From: Solibacillus faecavium
Lineage (GTDB): Bacteria; Bacillota; Bacilli; Bacillales_A; Planococcaceae
Reading direction: 5' to 3'
Length of the DNA: 64,000 bases
Assembly: GCF_014836905.1 (NCBI RefSeq)
Contig: NZ_JACSPZ010000002.1
Location: forward strand, 124,001 to 188,000
The notes beneath the pieces were generated by a model that was not told where the DNA came from, made no database searches, and saw nothing but the letters and a program-made list of their open reading frames with translations. Below are positions 21,247-30,234 of this stretch, piece by piece (within the stretch, counting starts at the first letter, position 1; every line of letters starts with the position of its first letter). Position numbers and translations under genes: made by a program.

Positions 21247-23055
21247 ATGAATAAAAAGTTATTTACATTAGCATCAACAGCAACAGTAGCAGCAGTAGCA
21301 TTAACAGGCTGTGTCGAAACAAAATCGGATGTAAAAGAAAACGATGGGGCAGAAAGCACTGGAACGAAGCCGGTTATTGAATTATTAGGTATGGCTTCTT
21401 CAGAGCAGGATATGAACATCGTACGTGATCAATTAGTGAAAAATGGCTTTGATGTAAAGCTGAACATTCAACCAGATTACGGTTCATTTACAGCACAGCA
21501 AGATGCAGGCAACTTTGATATTGCGATTTCAAGCTGGACGACAGTTACAGGGAACCCTGACTATGCAGTGCGCGGCTTATTTAAATCAGGTGGCGACTAC
21601 AGCCGTACAGCAGATGAAACAGTTGATCAATTAATCGACGAGGCAAGCACTTTAACAGGTGATGAAGCGAAAGAAAAATATAAAGAGCTTGAACAAGCAC
21701 TAGTATTTGATAATGCTTACATTGCACCACTTTACATTTCACAAAAATTCCAAGGGATTTATAAAACAGAAGTTAACCCAGATACAGTTCGATTACCAAA
21801 ATCACGTGCTCAAGCTTGGGAAACAATTTCATTCAATGATGAAGGTAAAAATGCTTCTGAAACGTTAGTGCTGCACCAAGCAATCGCATCATTAACATCA
21901 CTTGACCCAGTAAAAGCAAACGACGGATCAATTAACACGTTAAATACGAATATGTATGTGCGTTTAGTCAACTTATCGGATACAGATGATGTTGTTTCTG
22001 AAGGTTCATTATCTTATGATCATGCAATAGCTGAAAACAACGAAGAGTATTATTTCGTACTGCGTGATGACATTAACTTCGCGAAAGTAGAAGGTGACAA
22101 AGCAGTTGATACGGGTGATTTAGTATCAGCAGAAGATGTTGTATTCTCACTAAACCGTGCGAAAGATGAAAATTCTGTACCGGATCACCGCACATATTCA
22201 ATCCATGAAAATATCGATACAGTGGAAATCGTTTCAGATCTAACTTCATTAGAATCTGTAAAAACAGCTGATGGTAAATCGATTTTAGAAGAATTATCAG
22301 ATGAATTACCGGCTGCTATTTCTGAAGTTGTAACAGATGAAAAAGATGTAGACAACGCATCAGGTAAGTACCAAGTAGTTAAATTAACAACGCCAAATCC
22401 ATTCCCACAAGTATTAAATTACTTAGCACACCAATCAGGCGGGATCGTATCGGAAGCTGCAGTAACTGCGGTAAATACATTTGATGTAACAAGCTATGAC
22501 CCGAACTCTGATATTGCTTACGGCGACCAATCGACAATTACTGAAGGCGGCAGCTATGCCAACCATTTAGCTGCATCTGGTCCGTATATTTTAGTTAAGA
22601 AAAATGACTATGAAGCAACATTCGTGAAAAACCCGGCATATCAAGCAGGAACTGAGAACGAGCCAAAAATTGAAAATATAAGCGTTCGTTTCATCCAAGA
22701 TAACGACAGCGCACTTTCTGCATTGCGTAACGGTGAAATTCACGTATTACAATCAGTGCCTGAAACGAAAACAGACGTAGTAGAAGGCGATGAAAACTTA
22801 CAATTAAAAACTGCAGACAGTAACGCTGTATCTTACTTATTATTCAATACAAGCGGCCGCGAAACTGCTAAATCAGCAGACTTACGTAAAGCAGTTCTTC
22901 ACTCGATCAATCAAGACGAGTTCATCAGCTACTACCAAGGTAAGAAAAAGCCGGCTGTATCAACAGTAACACCTTTAATTGACACAGGCTTAAAATTAGA
23001 GGCTGATAGTGCAAAAGTAAAAGAGTTTTTAAAAGCATATAACGAATCAAAATAA
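21247..23055 (+). CDS. Peptide-binding lipoprotein with circularly permuted SBP_bac_5 domain
   Basis: A 602-residue lipoprotein (lipobox ALTGC, Cys22). In ordinary OppA/DppA proteins the chain starts with TLDP...LV-type strands and ends with a lobe containing a DYxxF...W region and DAPYIPLY. Here that terminal segment comes first: residues ~41-190 hold DMNIVRDQLVKNGFDVKL, FDIAISSW, DQLIDEAS and DNAYIAPLY. The usual beginning follows at ~205 (ETLVLHQAIASLTSLDPVKA), then VSAEDVVFSLNRA, ASGPYILV, FNTSGRE and DLRKAVLHSINQDEF, and the protein stops at KVKEFLKAYNESK. This is the expected order of a circular permutant. Ribosome site GGAGGAA; terminator follows. It is the binding protein of the operon. 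Confidence 0.88.
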   Translation: MNKKLFTLASTATVAAVALTGCVETKSDVKENDGAESTGTKPVIELLGMASSEQDMNIVRDQLVKNGFDVKLNIQPDYGSFTAQQDAGNFDIAISSWTTVTGNPDYAVRGLFKSGGDYSRTADETVDQLIDEASTLTGDEAKEKYKELEQALVFDNAYIAPLYISQKFQGIYKTEVNPDTVRLPKSRAQAWETISFNDEGKNASETLVLHQAIASLTSLDPVKANDGSINTLNTNMYVRLVNLSDTDDVVSEGSLSYDHAIAENNEEYYFVLRDDINFAKVEGDKAVDTGDLVSAEDVVFSLNRAKDENSVPDHRTYSIHENIDTVEIVSDLTSLESVKTADGKSILEELSDELPAAISEVVTDEKDVDNASGKYQVVKLTTPNPFPQVLNYLAHQSGGIVSEAAVTAVNTFDVTSYDPNSDIAYGDQSTITEGGSYANHLAASGPYILVKKNDYEATFVKNPAYQAGTENEPKIENISVRFIQDNDSALSALRNGEIHVLQSVPETKTDVVEGDENLQLKTADSNAVSYLLFNTSGRETAKSADLRKAVLHSINQDEFISYYQGKKKPAVSTVTPLIDTGLKLEADSAKVKEFLKAYNESK

Positions 23056-23063
23056 TAGTTCTT

Positions 23064-23100
23064 ACCGGAGTATTCTTAATCGAATGCTCCGGTTTTTTTT
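23064..23100 (+). terminator. Terminator of the transporter operon
   Basis: ACCGGAGTATTC pairs with GAATGCTCCGGT, followed by eight T. Confidence 0.9.
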
Positions 23101-23121
23101 GTGCACCTGATTAGTTCTTAT

Positions 23122-23420
23122 TTGGTTCATCACCATAAGTCGGTTCTAATTAAATTTGTTCTGCTGCGCTACGGGGAATGGCTTTCCGGGAGATTGAATT
23201 GCGTGCGTAATGAGGTAAATAGCGGAAGAAATATCCGTTATTTTAAAAATTACGCAAAAAATAGTGAAAATAAGGGAAAGAATTTCCGTTATTGACCTAA
23301 AAAACATGAAATTCCGGTCTTTTATTTAAAATAACGGTAAAACGTTCCCTTATTTATCCCAAAATGAGCAACAACAATTAAATAACGGTAAAATCTTCCG
23401 TTATTTTGACGGCGCCTTAT
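23122..23420. repeat. Transposon-end remnant and cluster of CCG palindromes
   Basis: GGTTCATCACCATAAG at 23122 matches the inverted ends of the 592-bp element at 57743-58334, and the following CTGCGCTACGGGG and GGCTTTCCGGG also occur there, so this is a decayed copy. From about 23200 to 23420 there are repeated AT-rich arms around CCGTTATT/AATAACGG units, some pairing as hairpins. The same style occurs at 48700-48910. No gene is supported in 23101-23558. Confidence 0.55.
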
Positions 23421-23558
23421 TTTTTTAAGCAAAGTAAGCGTTTTGCCCACTCAAAGTTGTTCGGACGTTGATTAACCCCTTATTTAGAATATTTAACATC
23501 AACTACCTTTTTCATGCTACAATTTACATGCAAGTTCTATTTAGAAAGGTAGATATTC

Positions 23559-25367
23559 ATGACTATAAAAAAATCAGCAGCACTATTTTCCATTCTTTCT
23601 ATTCCTGCTGCAATTGTGATTACCGATGCACCAGCCTTTGCGAATAGTAGTAATTCCTATGATTGGCAAGTTTATAACGTAGAGAACTTAATCGATCAGA
23701 TCAACACATCGAGCAGTACATATGAGTATTACATAAAGGAAGCACGAAATGCCTACAACGCCTTAACTTATTACCAGCAGACGCAAGTAAGGAATGCGGC
23801 GACATTATTTTATTACTTAGATACATATGAAAACCATCAGGAAGTTTTGAATACATTTGCTGCAAAAATGAATGCAATTTCAGCGAGAAAAAGTACATTT
23901 ATTCGGGACATAGAAGAGGCGAATCGTTATTACAATTCATTAACGTATTCACAGAAAAATGCTATACCGAGCCATTCATACATACAGCTTCAAAATTATA
24001 TGGAGAACCTGAGAAAAATGGAGGCTGTCCAACTCAGCTTCGAACAATTAAATACGAAAGATTGGAATTATGTATCCAACTATCAATCCGCGATGCAAGC
24101 GTACAATTCATTGCCGTACGATTTCCGAACTTTACTGTCTACAATGGCAAATGAAAAAATGCGTGAATATGAGCTACATCAGTCACCTGCCTACAATCGC
24201 TCCATCGCACAGCAAGTCATGACTGCCATATCGAAATTGACGACTTCTTCAACGCAGCAGCAAGTAGAAGCGGTTCGAAAGGAATATAATGCTTTAAACG
24301 CATTACAGCAACGATTAGTGACGAATTTACAAGATTTATTATATATAGAAGAGGCTCAGCGTAATATACCATTTGGATGGGATCCGTATTATTATGAAGA
24401 GCTCGAGGAAAAGGAAAACCCGACGTCGATTGAAGTTTCAAAGAAAGGTAATTCGTATTCTATACTAATCCCAGTATCGGATATGAACCGTCATATACCA
24501 ACAAAAATCACGGTTTCCGATAGCATTTCACTTTCCATCCCTCGATCTGCAATTCCTGCTTCAAATAATAATGCAGTCATTGCTTTGACAATTGATGAAG
24601 TAAAAGGGCAGTCTATTTTGCTTTCAGCAAGTATGCATAATGAAAATTTACAGTTCTCATCCTATATTGATATCGAAGTAAAAGGTTTCCCGGCTTCAGC
24701 AACAATACTTCGTTTAGGTAATGATGGTGATTATGAAGCAACGCCATATACAAGAGTGTTGAATAAGCATGTATTGAAGACAAAAAACTCCGCAGAATAT
24801 ATTGTTTCCGAGCACAATCCGAAGTTCTTTGATATTCAGGCAGACGGGCACCGTTATCAAATTGAGCAGCTGGCGAAACGTAAAATTGTTTCTGGAGTTG
24901 AAAATAATTATTTTAAACCAAGTGCTCACGTTACGTTAGCACAATATGCAGCAATGATTTCCCGTTCAATGGGTTTAACAGCTAATGAACATTCTACCTA
25001 TCTGGATATACAAGGGAAATGGTATGAAGCATCTGTTCAAGCGCTACTGGAGGCAGGGATATTGGATGATAAAAAATCAAATTACTTTAATGCCGAACAA
25101 GTCGTGACTAGAAAAGAAGCAGCCCTAATATCCATACGTATGCTGCAGCATGCAGGAGTGGCAATGGCTGATCCTAATTTAAGTAAAATGCCATTCACGG
25201 ATATTAAACAGCTTTCTTCTTCGGAGCGCTACTATATTGCATTGGCGTATGAATATGGAATCTTTGGAGGAAAAGAAAATGGCCATTTCGATCCAAATGG
25301 AAAATTAACACGATCTCAAATGGCAAAAGTACTACATCGCACGCTTCAGATTGCGAAGATGCTTTAA
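23559..25367 (+). CDS. Secreted SLH-domain surface protein with helical repeats
   Basis: The 602-residue protein has a signal peptide (cut near APAFANS), then four helical repeats built on YNALTYYQQTQVRN, YNSLTYSQKN, YNSLPYDFRTLL and YNALNALQQRLVTN, spanning about residues 35-270. A beta-rich middle (~285-420) follows. The C terminus carries three SLH modules (about 425-602), with KRKIVSGVENNYFKPSAHV and EYGIFGGKENGHFDPNGKL as clear motifs, anchoring it to pyruvylated secondary wall polymer. It is probably displayed on the cell surface; its ligand is unknown. GAAAGGTAG serves as ribosome site. Confidence 0.9.
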   Translation: MTIKKSAALFSILSIPAAIVITDAPAFANSSNSYDWQVYNVENLIDQINTSSSTYEYYIKEARNAYNALTYYQQTQVRNAATLFYYLDTYENHQEVLNTFAAKMNAISARKSTFIRDIEEANRYYNSLTYSQKNAIPSHSYIQLQNYMENLRKMEAVQLSFEQLNTKDWNYVSNYQSAMQAYNSLPYDFRTLLSTMANEKMREYELHQSPAYNRSIAQQVMTAISKLTTSSTQQQVEAVRKEYNALNALQQRLVTNLQDLLYIEEAQRNIPFGWDPYYYEELEEKENPTSIEVSKKGNSYSILIPVSDMNRHIPTKITVSDSISLSIPRSAIPASNNNAVIALTIDEVKGQSILLSASMHNENLQFSSYIDIEVKGFPASATILRLGNDGDYEATPYTRVLNKHVLKTKNSAEYIVSEHNPKFFDIQADGHRYQIEQLAKRKIVSGVENNYFKPSAHVTLAQYAAMISRSMGLTANEHSTYLDIQGKWYEASVQALLEAGILDDKKSNYFNAEQVVTRKEAALISIRMLQHAGVAMADPNLSKMPFTDIKQLSSSERYYIALAYEYGIFGGKENGHFDPNGKLTRSQMAKVLHRTLQIAKML

Positions 25368-25380
25368 AGTAATCCAGTGA

Positions 25381-25413
25381 AAAAGAGAGACTGCATAATG
25401 CAATCTCTCTTTT
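25381..25413. terminator. Bidirectional terminator
   Basis: AGAGAGACTGCA pairs with TGCAATCTCTCT around a three-base loop, with A and T runs at the ends. It serves the SLH gene and the converging lipoprotein gene. Confidence 0.85.
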
Positions 25414-25444
25414 AGCATGAACCGGCATTATTATCCGCAGGTTC

Positions 25445-25924
25445 TTATTGGTTTGTACGACGGTATTCTTTCACTGTACCGTCAGCAAACTTAATTTCAA
25501 TTTCAACTTCTAAGAAGCTGTCAGGCTGATTGAATTTTTCTAAAACTTCATCAATGACTGCATCAGAATCTGTATTCGCATCAAATGTAAAGCTCTCAAA
25601 AATCGGTACTAAAGTATTTGTAGCTTCATTACCTTCGATTTTAGAATTATTTACTTCATCATCGATGGTTGCCTCTGCACGAGATGCTTCATTTTCATAA
25701 TCCACTTCATAGCTCTTATTATCAGCATACTTAATATCTAAATCAAAGTGTGTAAAGTTATACGGTGCATTCGTCGTATCAGTATTAGTATCTTTACTTG
25801 TCTGATCCATTGTATTTTGCTCTGTAGGTGCATTATCCGGTAAATTAGTTGCTTCCTCTTTATCTCCGCAAGCTACTAAAAATGCACTGGTTCCTATTGC
25901 TAAAAATAAAGCTAGTTTTTTCAT
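25445..25924 (-). CDS. YusW-like lipoprotein
   Basis: A 159-residue lipoprotein with lipobox SAFLVACG, a Thr/Asn/Asp-rich linker and a C-terminal domain resembling B. subtilis YusW (FDLDIKYADNKSYEVDYENE and the closing IEIKFADGTVKEYRR). The function of the family is unknown. The ATG at 25924 (MKKLALFL) is preferred because the AAAGGTGG ribosome site overlaps the upstream GTG at 25936. Monocistronic. Confidence 0.82.
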   Translation of the reverse strand: MKKLALFLAIGTSAFLVACGDKEEATNLPDNAPTEQNTMDQTSKDTNTDTTNAPYNFTHFDLDIKYADNKSYEVDYENEASRAEATIDDEVNNSKIEGNEATNTLVPIFESFTFDANTDSDAVIDEVLEKFNQPDSFLEVEIEIKFADGTVKEYRRTNQ

Positions 25925-25936
25925 CCTTTTTACCAC

Positions 25937-26341
25937 CTTTCGATTATCTACAGTTAAATTACCCTGAATAAAAAAAAATAATCATGAAAATATTATTTTA
26001 AAAAGATGATTATTCCATATAAAATTTTATTGGTATCAAATTAAATTGTATAAATCACCCTAATTTAATATGTCTCAGACAGAAATAAAAAATACTTAGT
26101 AGTCAGTAATATGAACGGATTTCATCAATCATCAACCAAATATAGCAATATAAATAATTTGCATAAAAATTACCATTAAATGAAAATATTTATAAAAAAT
26201 TATGATACAATTATTGGGTGAAATATAATTTTAGAATGTATTCAGGTAGAGTTATAGAGCGACTACAAACTAATAAAGCTATTTCATATATTCTATTTTG
26301 AAAAAGCGATTTCATAATCGTTTTTTAGGAGGATGTTAACA
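25937..26341. other. AT-rich intergenic region
   Basis: About 400 bp between divergent genes. Very AT rich, with promoter-like stretches such as ATGATACAAT near 26200 and the AGGAGG ribosome site of the next gene at 26326. No open frame, hairpin or repeat that I can support. Confidence 0.5.
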
Positions 26342-27694
26342 ATGAAAAAGTTTACGAAAACGGCTATCGCAACAACATTAGGAACAACTTTAATGTTTAC
26401 AACAATTATGCCAGCCGTTAAAGCAGAACAGGTTACTCCCGATATTAGTAATTGGGCAATCCAAACATTAAATGATGGCGAAAAGTTCGGCATTTTCCCG
26501 ATTGAATGGTATTATGATGGCTTTCGATCCACTATTTCTACTGAACGTTTAAATTCATTAATGACATTAACAGAAAAGAAAATTGCAGGTTTAAATTTAG
26601 CTAAAAATGAAGCATTTACACCACTAAAAGTTACTGGCGATAAAACACGCGGTGATATCATTAATCAACTATATAATATTGTCGCACAATACGATTTGAA
26701 TGTATCAGAAGATGCGGTTAAATATATGCAGGAGCGCAAAGTACTGCAAGGGTCTGAAAGTGGATTAATGCTGGATGCTAAAGCAACGACACAGCATGCT
26801 GTCATTTTTGCTGTCCGTTTAATTCAAGATACTTTCGAACAGGCCAATGCAGGTGCAAAAGGGGTTGCCTGGGTAGTAGAAGACGAAGATACAAAAGTAT
26901 ACTTATTAGGCTCTATTCATGTAGGTACACCGGATTTACATCCAATGCACAAAAAGCTTACGAATGCCTTTAAAGACTCAGATGGTCTATTTGTTGAGGT
27001 AAACTCATTGGACCCATCCGGTTTAGATTACTATATGGAAAAAGCGATGTTTACGGATGGTCGCACAATTAAAGATGTCGTAAGTGAAGAAACGTATGCA
27101 AAACTGGAAAAAGTTGCAGAGCAATTGGGAATGCCGATGGAAGAGTTAGCATTACAAAAACCTTGGTTTATTTCAAGTAATTTTTCATCAATGGCGCTTG
27201 ACGGAGTGTTTGGTTTAACACCGGAGGAAATGGCGATGCATGGTGTAGATATCCAATTTATACTAAGTGCTTATTTACAGCAAAAGCCTATTTATGAGCT
27301 GGAAGGTATGAATGCCCAAGTTGATATGTTTGATGGCTTGTCTAATGAATCACAGGAACAATCCCTAGTTGAGGCTCTTGATAGCATTTTAGAACCAGCT
27401 GAGCAAACAGATGAAGATGTTAAAATCATGACAGACTGGTTTACGAACTGGGTCAATGGCGACATTGAAAAATTTGCGGAAAGCTTAAAAGAAATGAATG
27501 AAGATACTTCGGAATTTAACGAAATGCTATTCGGCAAACGTGATGAACAAATGGCTGCCAAACTTGTGGAAGTACTGGAAAAACAGCAAGGTACTTTCTT
27601 TGTCGTAGTTGGGGCAGGTCACTTTTTAGTAGACAAAAATATCCGCTATCATTTAGAACAAAGCGGATATGATGTAAAACCGTTTTATCAATAA
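26342..27694 (+). CDS. Secreted TraB/GumN-family protein
   Basis: The 450-residue protein has a signal peptide ending near AVKAEQ, a ~150-residue N-terminal part with two weakly SLH-like stretches, and a TraB/GumN/TIKI domain from about residue 175. The two family motifs are present: GSIHVG near the domain start and GAGHF near the C terminus, which in the TIKI branch bind metal for proteolysis. Substrate unknown. Of two in-frame ATGs, the one at 26342 is correctly spaced from AGGAGG (26326-26331). Followed by a terminator. Confidence 0.87.
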   Translation: MKKFTKTAIATTLGTTLMFTTIMPAVKAEQVTPDISNWAIQTLNDGEKFGIFPIEWYYDGFRSTISTERLNSLMTLTEKKIAGLNLAKNEAFTPLKVTGDKTRGDIINQLYNIVAQYDLNVSEDAVKYMQERKVLQGSESGLMLDAKATTQHAVIFAVRLIQDTFEQANAGAKGVAWVVEDEDTKVYLLGSIHVGTPDLHPMHKKLTNAFKDSDGLFVEVNSLDPSGLDYYMEKAMFTDGRTIKDVVSEETYAKLEKVAEQLGMPMEELALQKPWFISSNFSSMALDGVFGLTPEEMAMHGVDIQFILSAYLQQKPIYELEGMNAQVDMFDGLSNESQEQSLVEALDSILEPAEQTDEDVKIMTDWFTNWVNGDIEKFAESLKEMNEDTSEFNEMLFGKRDEQMAAKLVEVLEKQQGTFFVVVGAGHFLVDKNIRYHLEQSGYDVKPFYQ

Positions 27695-27703
27695 TATGAT
27701 CAG

Positions 27704-27744
27704 CACGGAGTTTGTTTACGAAAGTAAATGCTCCGTGTTTTTTT
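27704..27744 (+). terminator. Terminator of the TraB/GumN gene
   Basis: CACGGAG pairs with CTCCGTG with an inner GTTTAC/GTAAA extension, followed by seven T. Confidence 0.88.
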
Positions 27745-27801
27745 ATATTTTCAACCTAGCCATATTTACATTCGTTATTATAGTAGAAAGGAGTGAAATG
27801 A

Positions 27802-28320
27802 GTGGATGAGCAACAACTTAATTTATTGATGCAACAACATACAGCAAAGCTTTTTCGCATTGCCTATTATTATTCTAAAAACTTACATACAGCCGAAGAT
27901 ATTGTTCAAGATGTTTTTATTAAATTTTATGAAAGAAAAATGGACCTCGATCCCACTTCAGTGGAACGCTATTTGATTACGATGACAACAAATAAATCAA
28001 AAGATTATTTAAAAAGTTGGCATTACCGAAAAATCATTTTGCAGGAAAAATGGCTTCATACATCTTCTCATAGACATACTGATGCATTAGTCGTACAGGA
28101 TGAGGAACAGCTTATAAGTGAGGCTGTACTAAGCTTACCGTTAAAGCAACGCGAAGTAGTAGCCTATTATTATTTGGAAGGTTATTCAGTGAAAGAGCTG
28201 GCAGAAATTTTAAATTTAAATGAAAACACAGCAAAATCAAGACTTGTAAAAGGCAGGGAGTTATTAAAGGATAAGTTACAGTCAATGGAGTGGGAGGTGT
28301 TAAAAAATGACACGTTATAA
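27802..28320 (+). CDS. ECF-type RNA polymerase sigma factor
   Basis: A 172-residue sigma-70 family protein with region 2 (LFRIAYYYSKNLHTAEDIVQDVF, residues ~16-40) and region 4 (LPLKQREVVAYYYLEGYSVKELAEIL, ~112-140, a helix-turn-helix). No region 3, hence ECF group. GTG start with AAAGGAG 8 bases upstream. The 3' end overlaps the next gene by 14 bases; that gene encodes a membrane protein expected to be the anti-sigma factor. The inducing signal and regulon are not visible here. Confidence 0.92.
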   Translation: MDEQQLNLLMQQHTAKLFRIAYYYSKNLHTAEDIVQDVFIKFYERKMDLDPTSVERYLITMTTNKSKDYLKSWHYRKIILQEKWLHTSSHRHTDALVVQDEEQLISEAVLSLPLKQREVVAYYYLEGYSVKELAEILNLNENTAKSRLVKGRELLKDKLQSMEWEVLKNDTL

Positions 28321-29551
28321 ACTGAAAGAGTTGAAAAATACGTCACTACATGAAAAGAATATTCAACATGCCGTACAAATGAAAATTCAGCAAAGAAAAC
28401 CGAAACGATTTGTTCATATTACATTAATTACAGCTCTAATTAGTACAGCCATTATAATTTTTGTAATGAATCAATTGAATCCAGAGCAAAACCGGCTTCA
28501 AGCGACTGAAACACCAACTCTTTTAAATATATTCCATGAAATTGATGGCGCAGGGGTTGCTTACAGTGAAAACTTTAGGGAACAGGATATGCAGCATATC
28601 CGGTCATTACGCTATTACAGGGAAATTTCATTAGCTCATTTTTTGAAATTGAGTGGCGTCACTTTTCCGAATTTACCGCAGCCATTTGATCGGGAAAACG
28701 GAACGGTCATTGCAGTGAATGACGGATTTTTTACAGAGCTGCAGTTTCATTTTAAGTCGGATGATCATTTTTTAAATATTTCAATTGCTCCATCGTGGAT
28801 TAACCCTGTAAATGTTGAAGAGCTTCAACAAAACTTAGTCGATGCAGCCGGCAATCCAATGGAGATAGAACAGATTAACGAGTCTACAGCAATTGTGAAA
28901 CAGAAAAGAAATAATGGTTCAGGACTCGTCTATAATTACTATTTTTATAATGAAAATGATGATGCTATTTATACGAGTGCTGGTTCAGCAAACGAATACT
29001 ACAGCTATCATAATGGATTAATTTATCATATTGGCTACAGTGAAGCGGCACCTGTTGATGAACAGCAGATGGATGAATTCGTAAAGGACTTTATCGTCAA
29101 TAACGAAATTCGTACGTTAAATTTAGAGGAAGCAACGATTGAGGACAATTGGTTGAATCGTGGTGGAAAGACAATGCTCATTTGTCTGCTTATTTCGATT
29201 GTGAGCTTTAGTATTTTACATGTTCTGTTGAAAAATGCCTCGAAAAAAATTACGAAAATTATATGGTCCATTGTTTGGGTGGTGCTCCATACACCAATAT
29301 TAACGTGGCTCGTTTCATTTAGTACAGGGGTTATATCTGGAGACGGCTTTGTGGGGGCAGGCATGCTAGTTATAAGCTTCCCCTTACTATTAATTATCGG
29401 ATTGTGTATTATTTTACCGAATAACAGAACATTTAGAGGACAGTTAATGCTGTTGCATATACTCATTTATTTATTCACCTTTAGTTGCTCTCTAAATGAT
29501 GAAGTAAATCGAACATCCTCCACAGAACAAATAGAAAAATCTTTAAAATAA
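28307..29551 (+). CDS. Membrane protein, probable anti-sigma factor
   Basis: The 414-residue protein has a short cytoplasmic N terminus (~35 residues, about the size of a sigma-binding segment), one membrane helix (~36-55), a ~230-residue extracytoplasmic domain and three or four C-terminal helices from about residue 285. The start lies inside the sigma gene. Gene order and topology fit an anti-sigma/sensor protein; no zinc-type HxxxCxxC anti-sigma motif is visible. Inference rests mainly on context. Confidence 0.72.
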   Translation: MTRYKLKELKNTSLHEKNIQHAVQMKIQQRKPKRFVHITLITALISTAIIIFVMNQLNPEQNRLQATETPTLLNIFHEIDGAGVAYSENFREQDMQHIRSLRYYREISLAHFLKLSGVTFPNLPQPFDRENGTVIAVNDGFFTELQFHFKSDDHFLNISIAPSWINPVNVEELQQNLVDAAGNPMEIEQINESTAIVKQKRNNGSGLVYNYYFYNENDDAIYTSAGSANEYYSYHNGLIYHIGYSEAAPVDEQQMDEFVKDFIVNNEIRTLNLEEATIEDNWLNRGGKTMLICLLISIVSFSILHVLLKNASKKITKIIWSIVWVVLHTPILTWLVSFSTGVISGDGFVGAGMLVISFPLLLIIGLCIILPNNRTFRGQLMLLHILIYLFTFSCSLNDEVNRTSSTEQIEKSLK

Positions 29552-29555
29552 AAAA

Positions 29556-29594
29556 GACTATAAACAAACACTTATTAAGAGTGTATCTATAGTC
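29556..29594 (-). repeat. Solo end of element A, next to a terminator
   Basis: The hairpin GACTATAAACAAACAC...CTATAGTC closely matches the end of element A copy 3 (43378-43419). It lies immediately after the anti-sigma stop and abuts the terminator at 29598, the same arrangement as at the larger copies. Confidence 0.6.
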
Positions 29595-29597
29595 GAG

Positions 29598-29628
29598 GCT
29601 GCATAGGGATAACTATGCAGCTTTTTTT
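29598..29628 (+). terminator. Terminator after the sigma/anti-sigma operon
   Basis: GCTGCATAG pairs with CTATGCAGC and is followed by seven T. The converging gene ends at 29630. Confidence 0.88.
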
Positions 29629-29629
29629 A

Positions 29630-29977
29630 TTATGCTTGGATAAATGCTAAAACCGGCTTGCCAATCAACATAAAAATAACATAGATTGAAAGCGCACTAA
29701 GAACAGCTTGTCCGGGTTTCCAGTAACTCGAAAAATAAAACACGAGCGCGGTAAACAAAACCATTCCTACAGCTCCAAAAATAGCGTTTTGCTGCACAAT
29801 GTGAAAGGTTTCATCCGTCATATTTTTCATCTGCAGCCGCATATTCAGTAACGTTAAAATCGGCAAAAGCGTAATGACTCCAGATAAAAAATGCAAGTTT
29901 GAACGACTTAGCCATGTAGCTAGCAGCATGACAGTACCGCCAATGATAAACTGGATTAAATAAAACACGATCCCCAT
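29630..29977 (-). CDS. Small four-helix membrane protein
   Basis: The 115-residue protein has four hydrophobic segments (about 3-22, 28-48, 62-84, 88-110) linked by short loops, beginning MGIVFYLIQFIIGGTVMLLATWL. Its size and layout resemble GlpM/DUF3147-type proteins, but I cannot confirm that. Monocistronic on the minus strand. Confidence 0.7.
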   Translation of the reverse strand: MGIVFYLIQFIIGGTVMLLATWLSRSNLHFLSGVITLLPILTLLNMRLQMKNMTDETFHIVQQNAIFGAVGMVLFTALVFYFSSYWKPGQAVLSALSIYVIFMLIGKPVLAFIQA

Positions 29978-30185
29978 ACCTCTATTCCATTAAAATATAA
30001 TAAATATAAATCATTATTTCTAAAGTATCAATATCAATTTTTGAAAATAGAATCAATTAGGAAAAGTGAGATTTAATGTGATGGAAAGGAGCTTTTTACC
30101 TACATATTTTTCTGTATCAATCGATAATTTCACTCTTTTTTCTAAAATAGGTTGTACTGTCACAGCATAGTAGTGTACCCTTATT

Positions 30186-30204
30186 GAAAATGATTATCAT
30201 TTGC
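30186..30204. promoter_or_regulatory. Fur box upstream of the AraC-type regulator
   Basis: The 19-bp site with core AATGATTATCATT matches the Fur consensus GATAATGATAATCATTATC at 16 positions. It lies about 30 bp before the regulator start, so the activator gene should be iron-repressed. Confidence 0.8.
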
Positions 30205-30234
30205 ATATGGTGATCTTAGAAATAGAAGGGTGTG

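Noticed and set aside
23101-23295. 64-codon frame in the 23056-23558 gap
   Set aside because: Lies in transposon remnant and palindrome repeats; no ribosome site.
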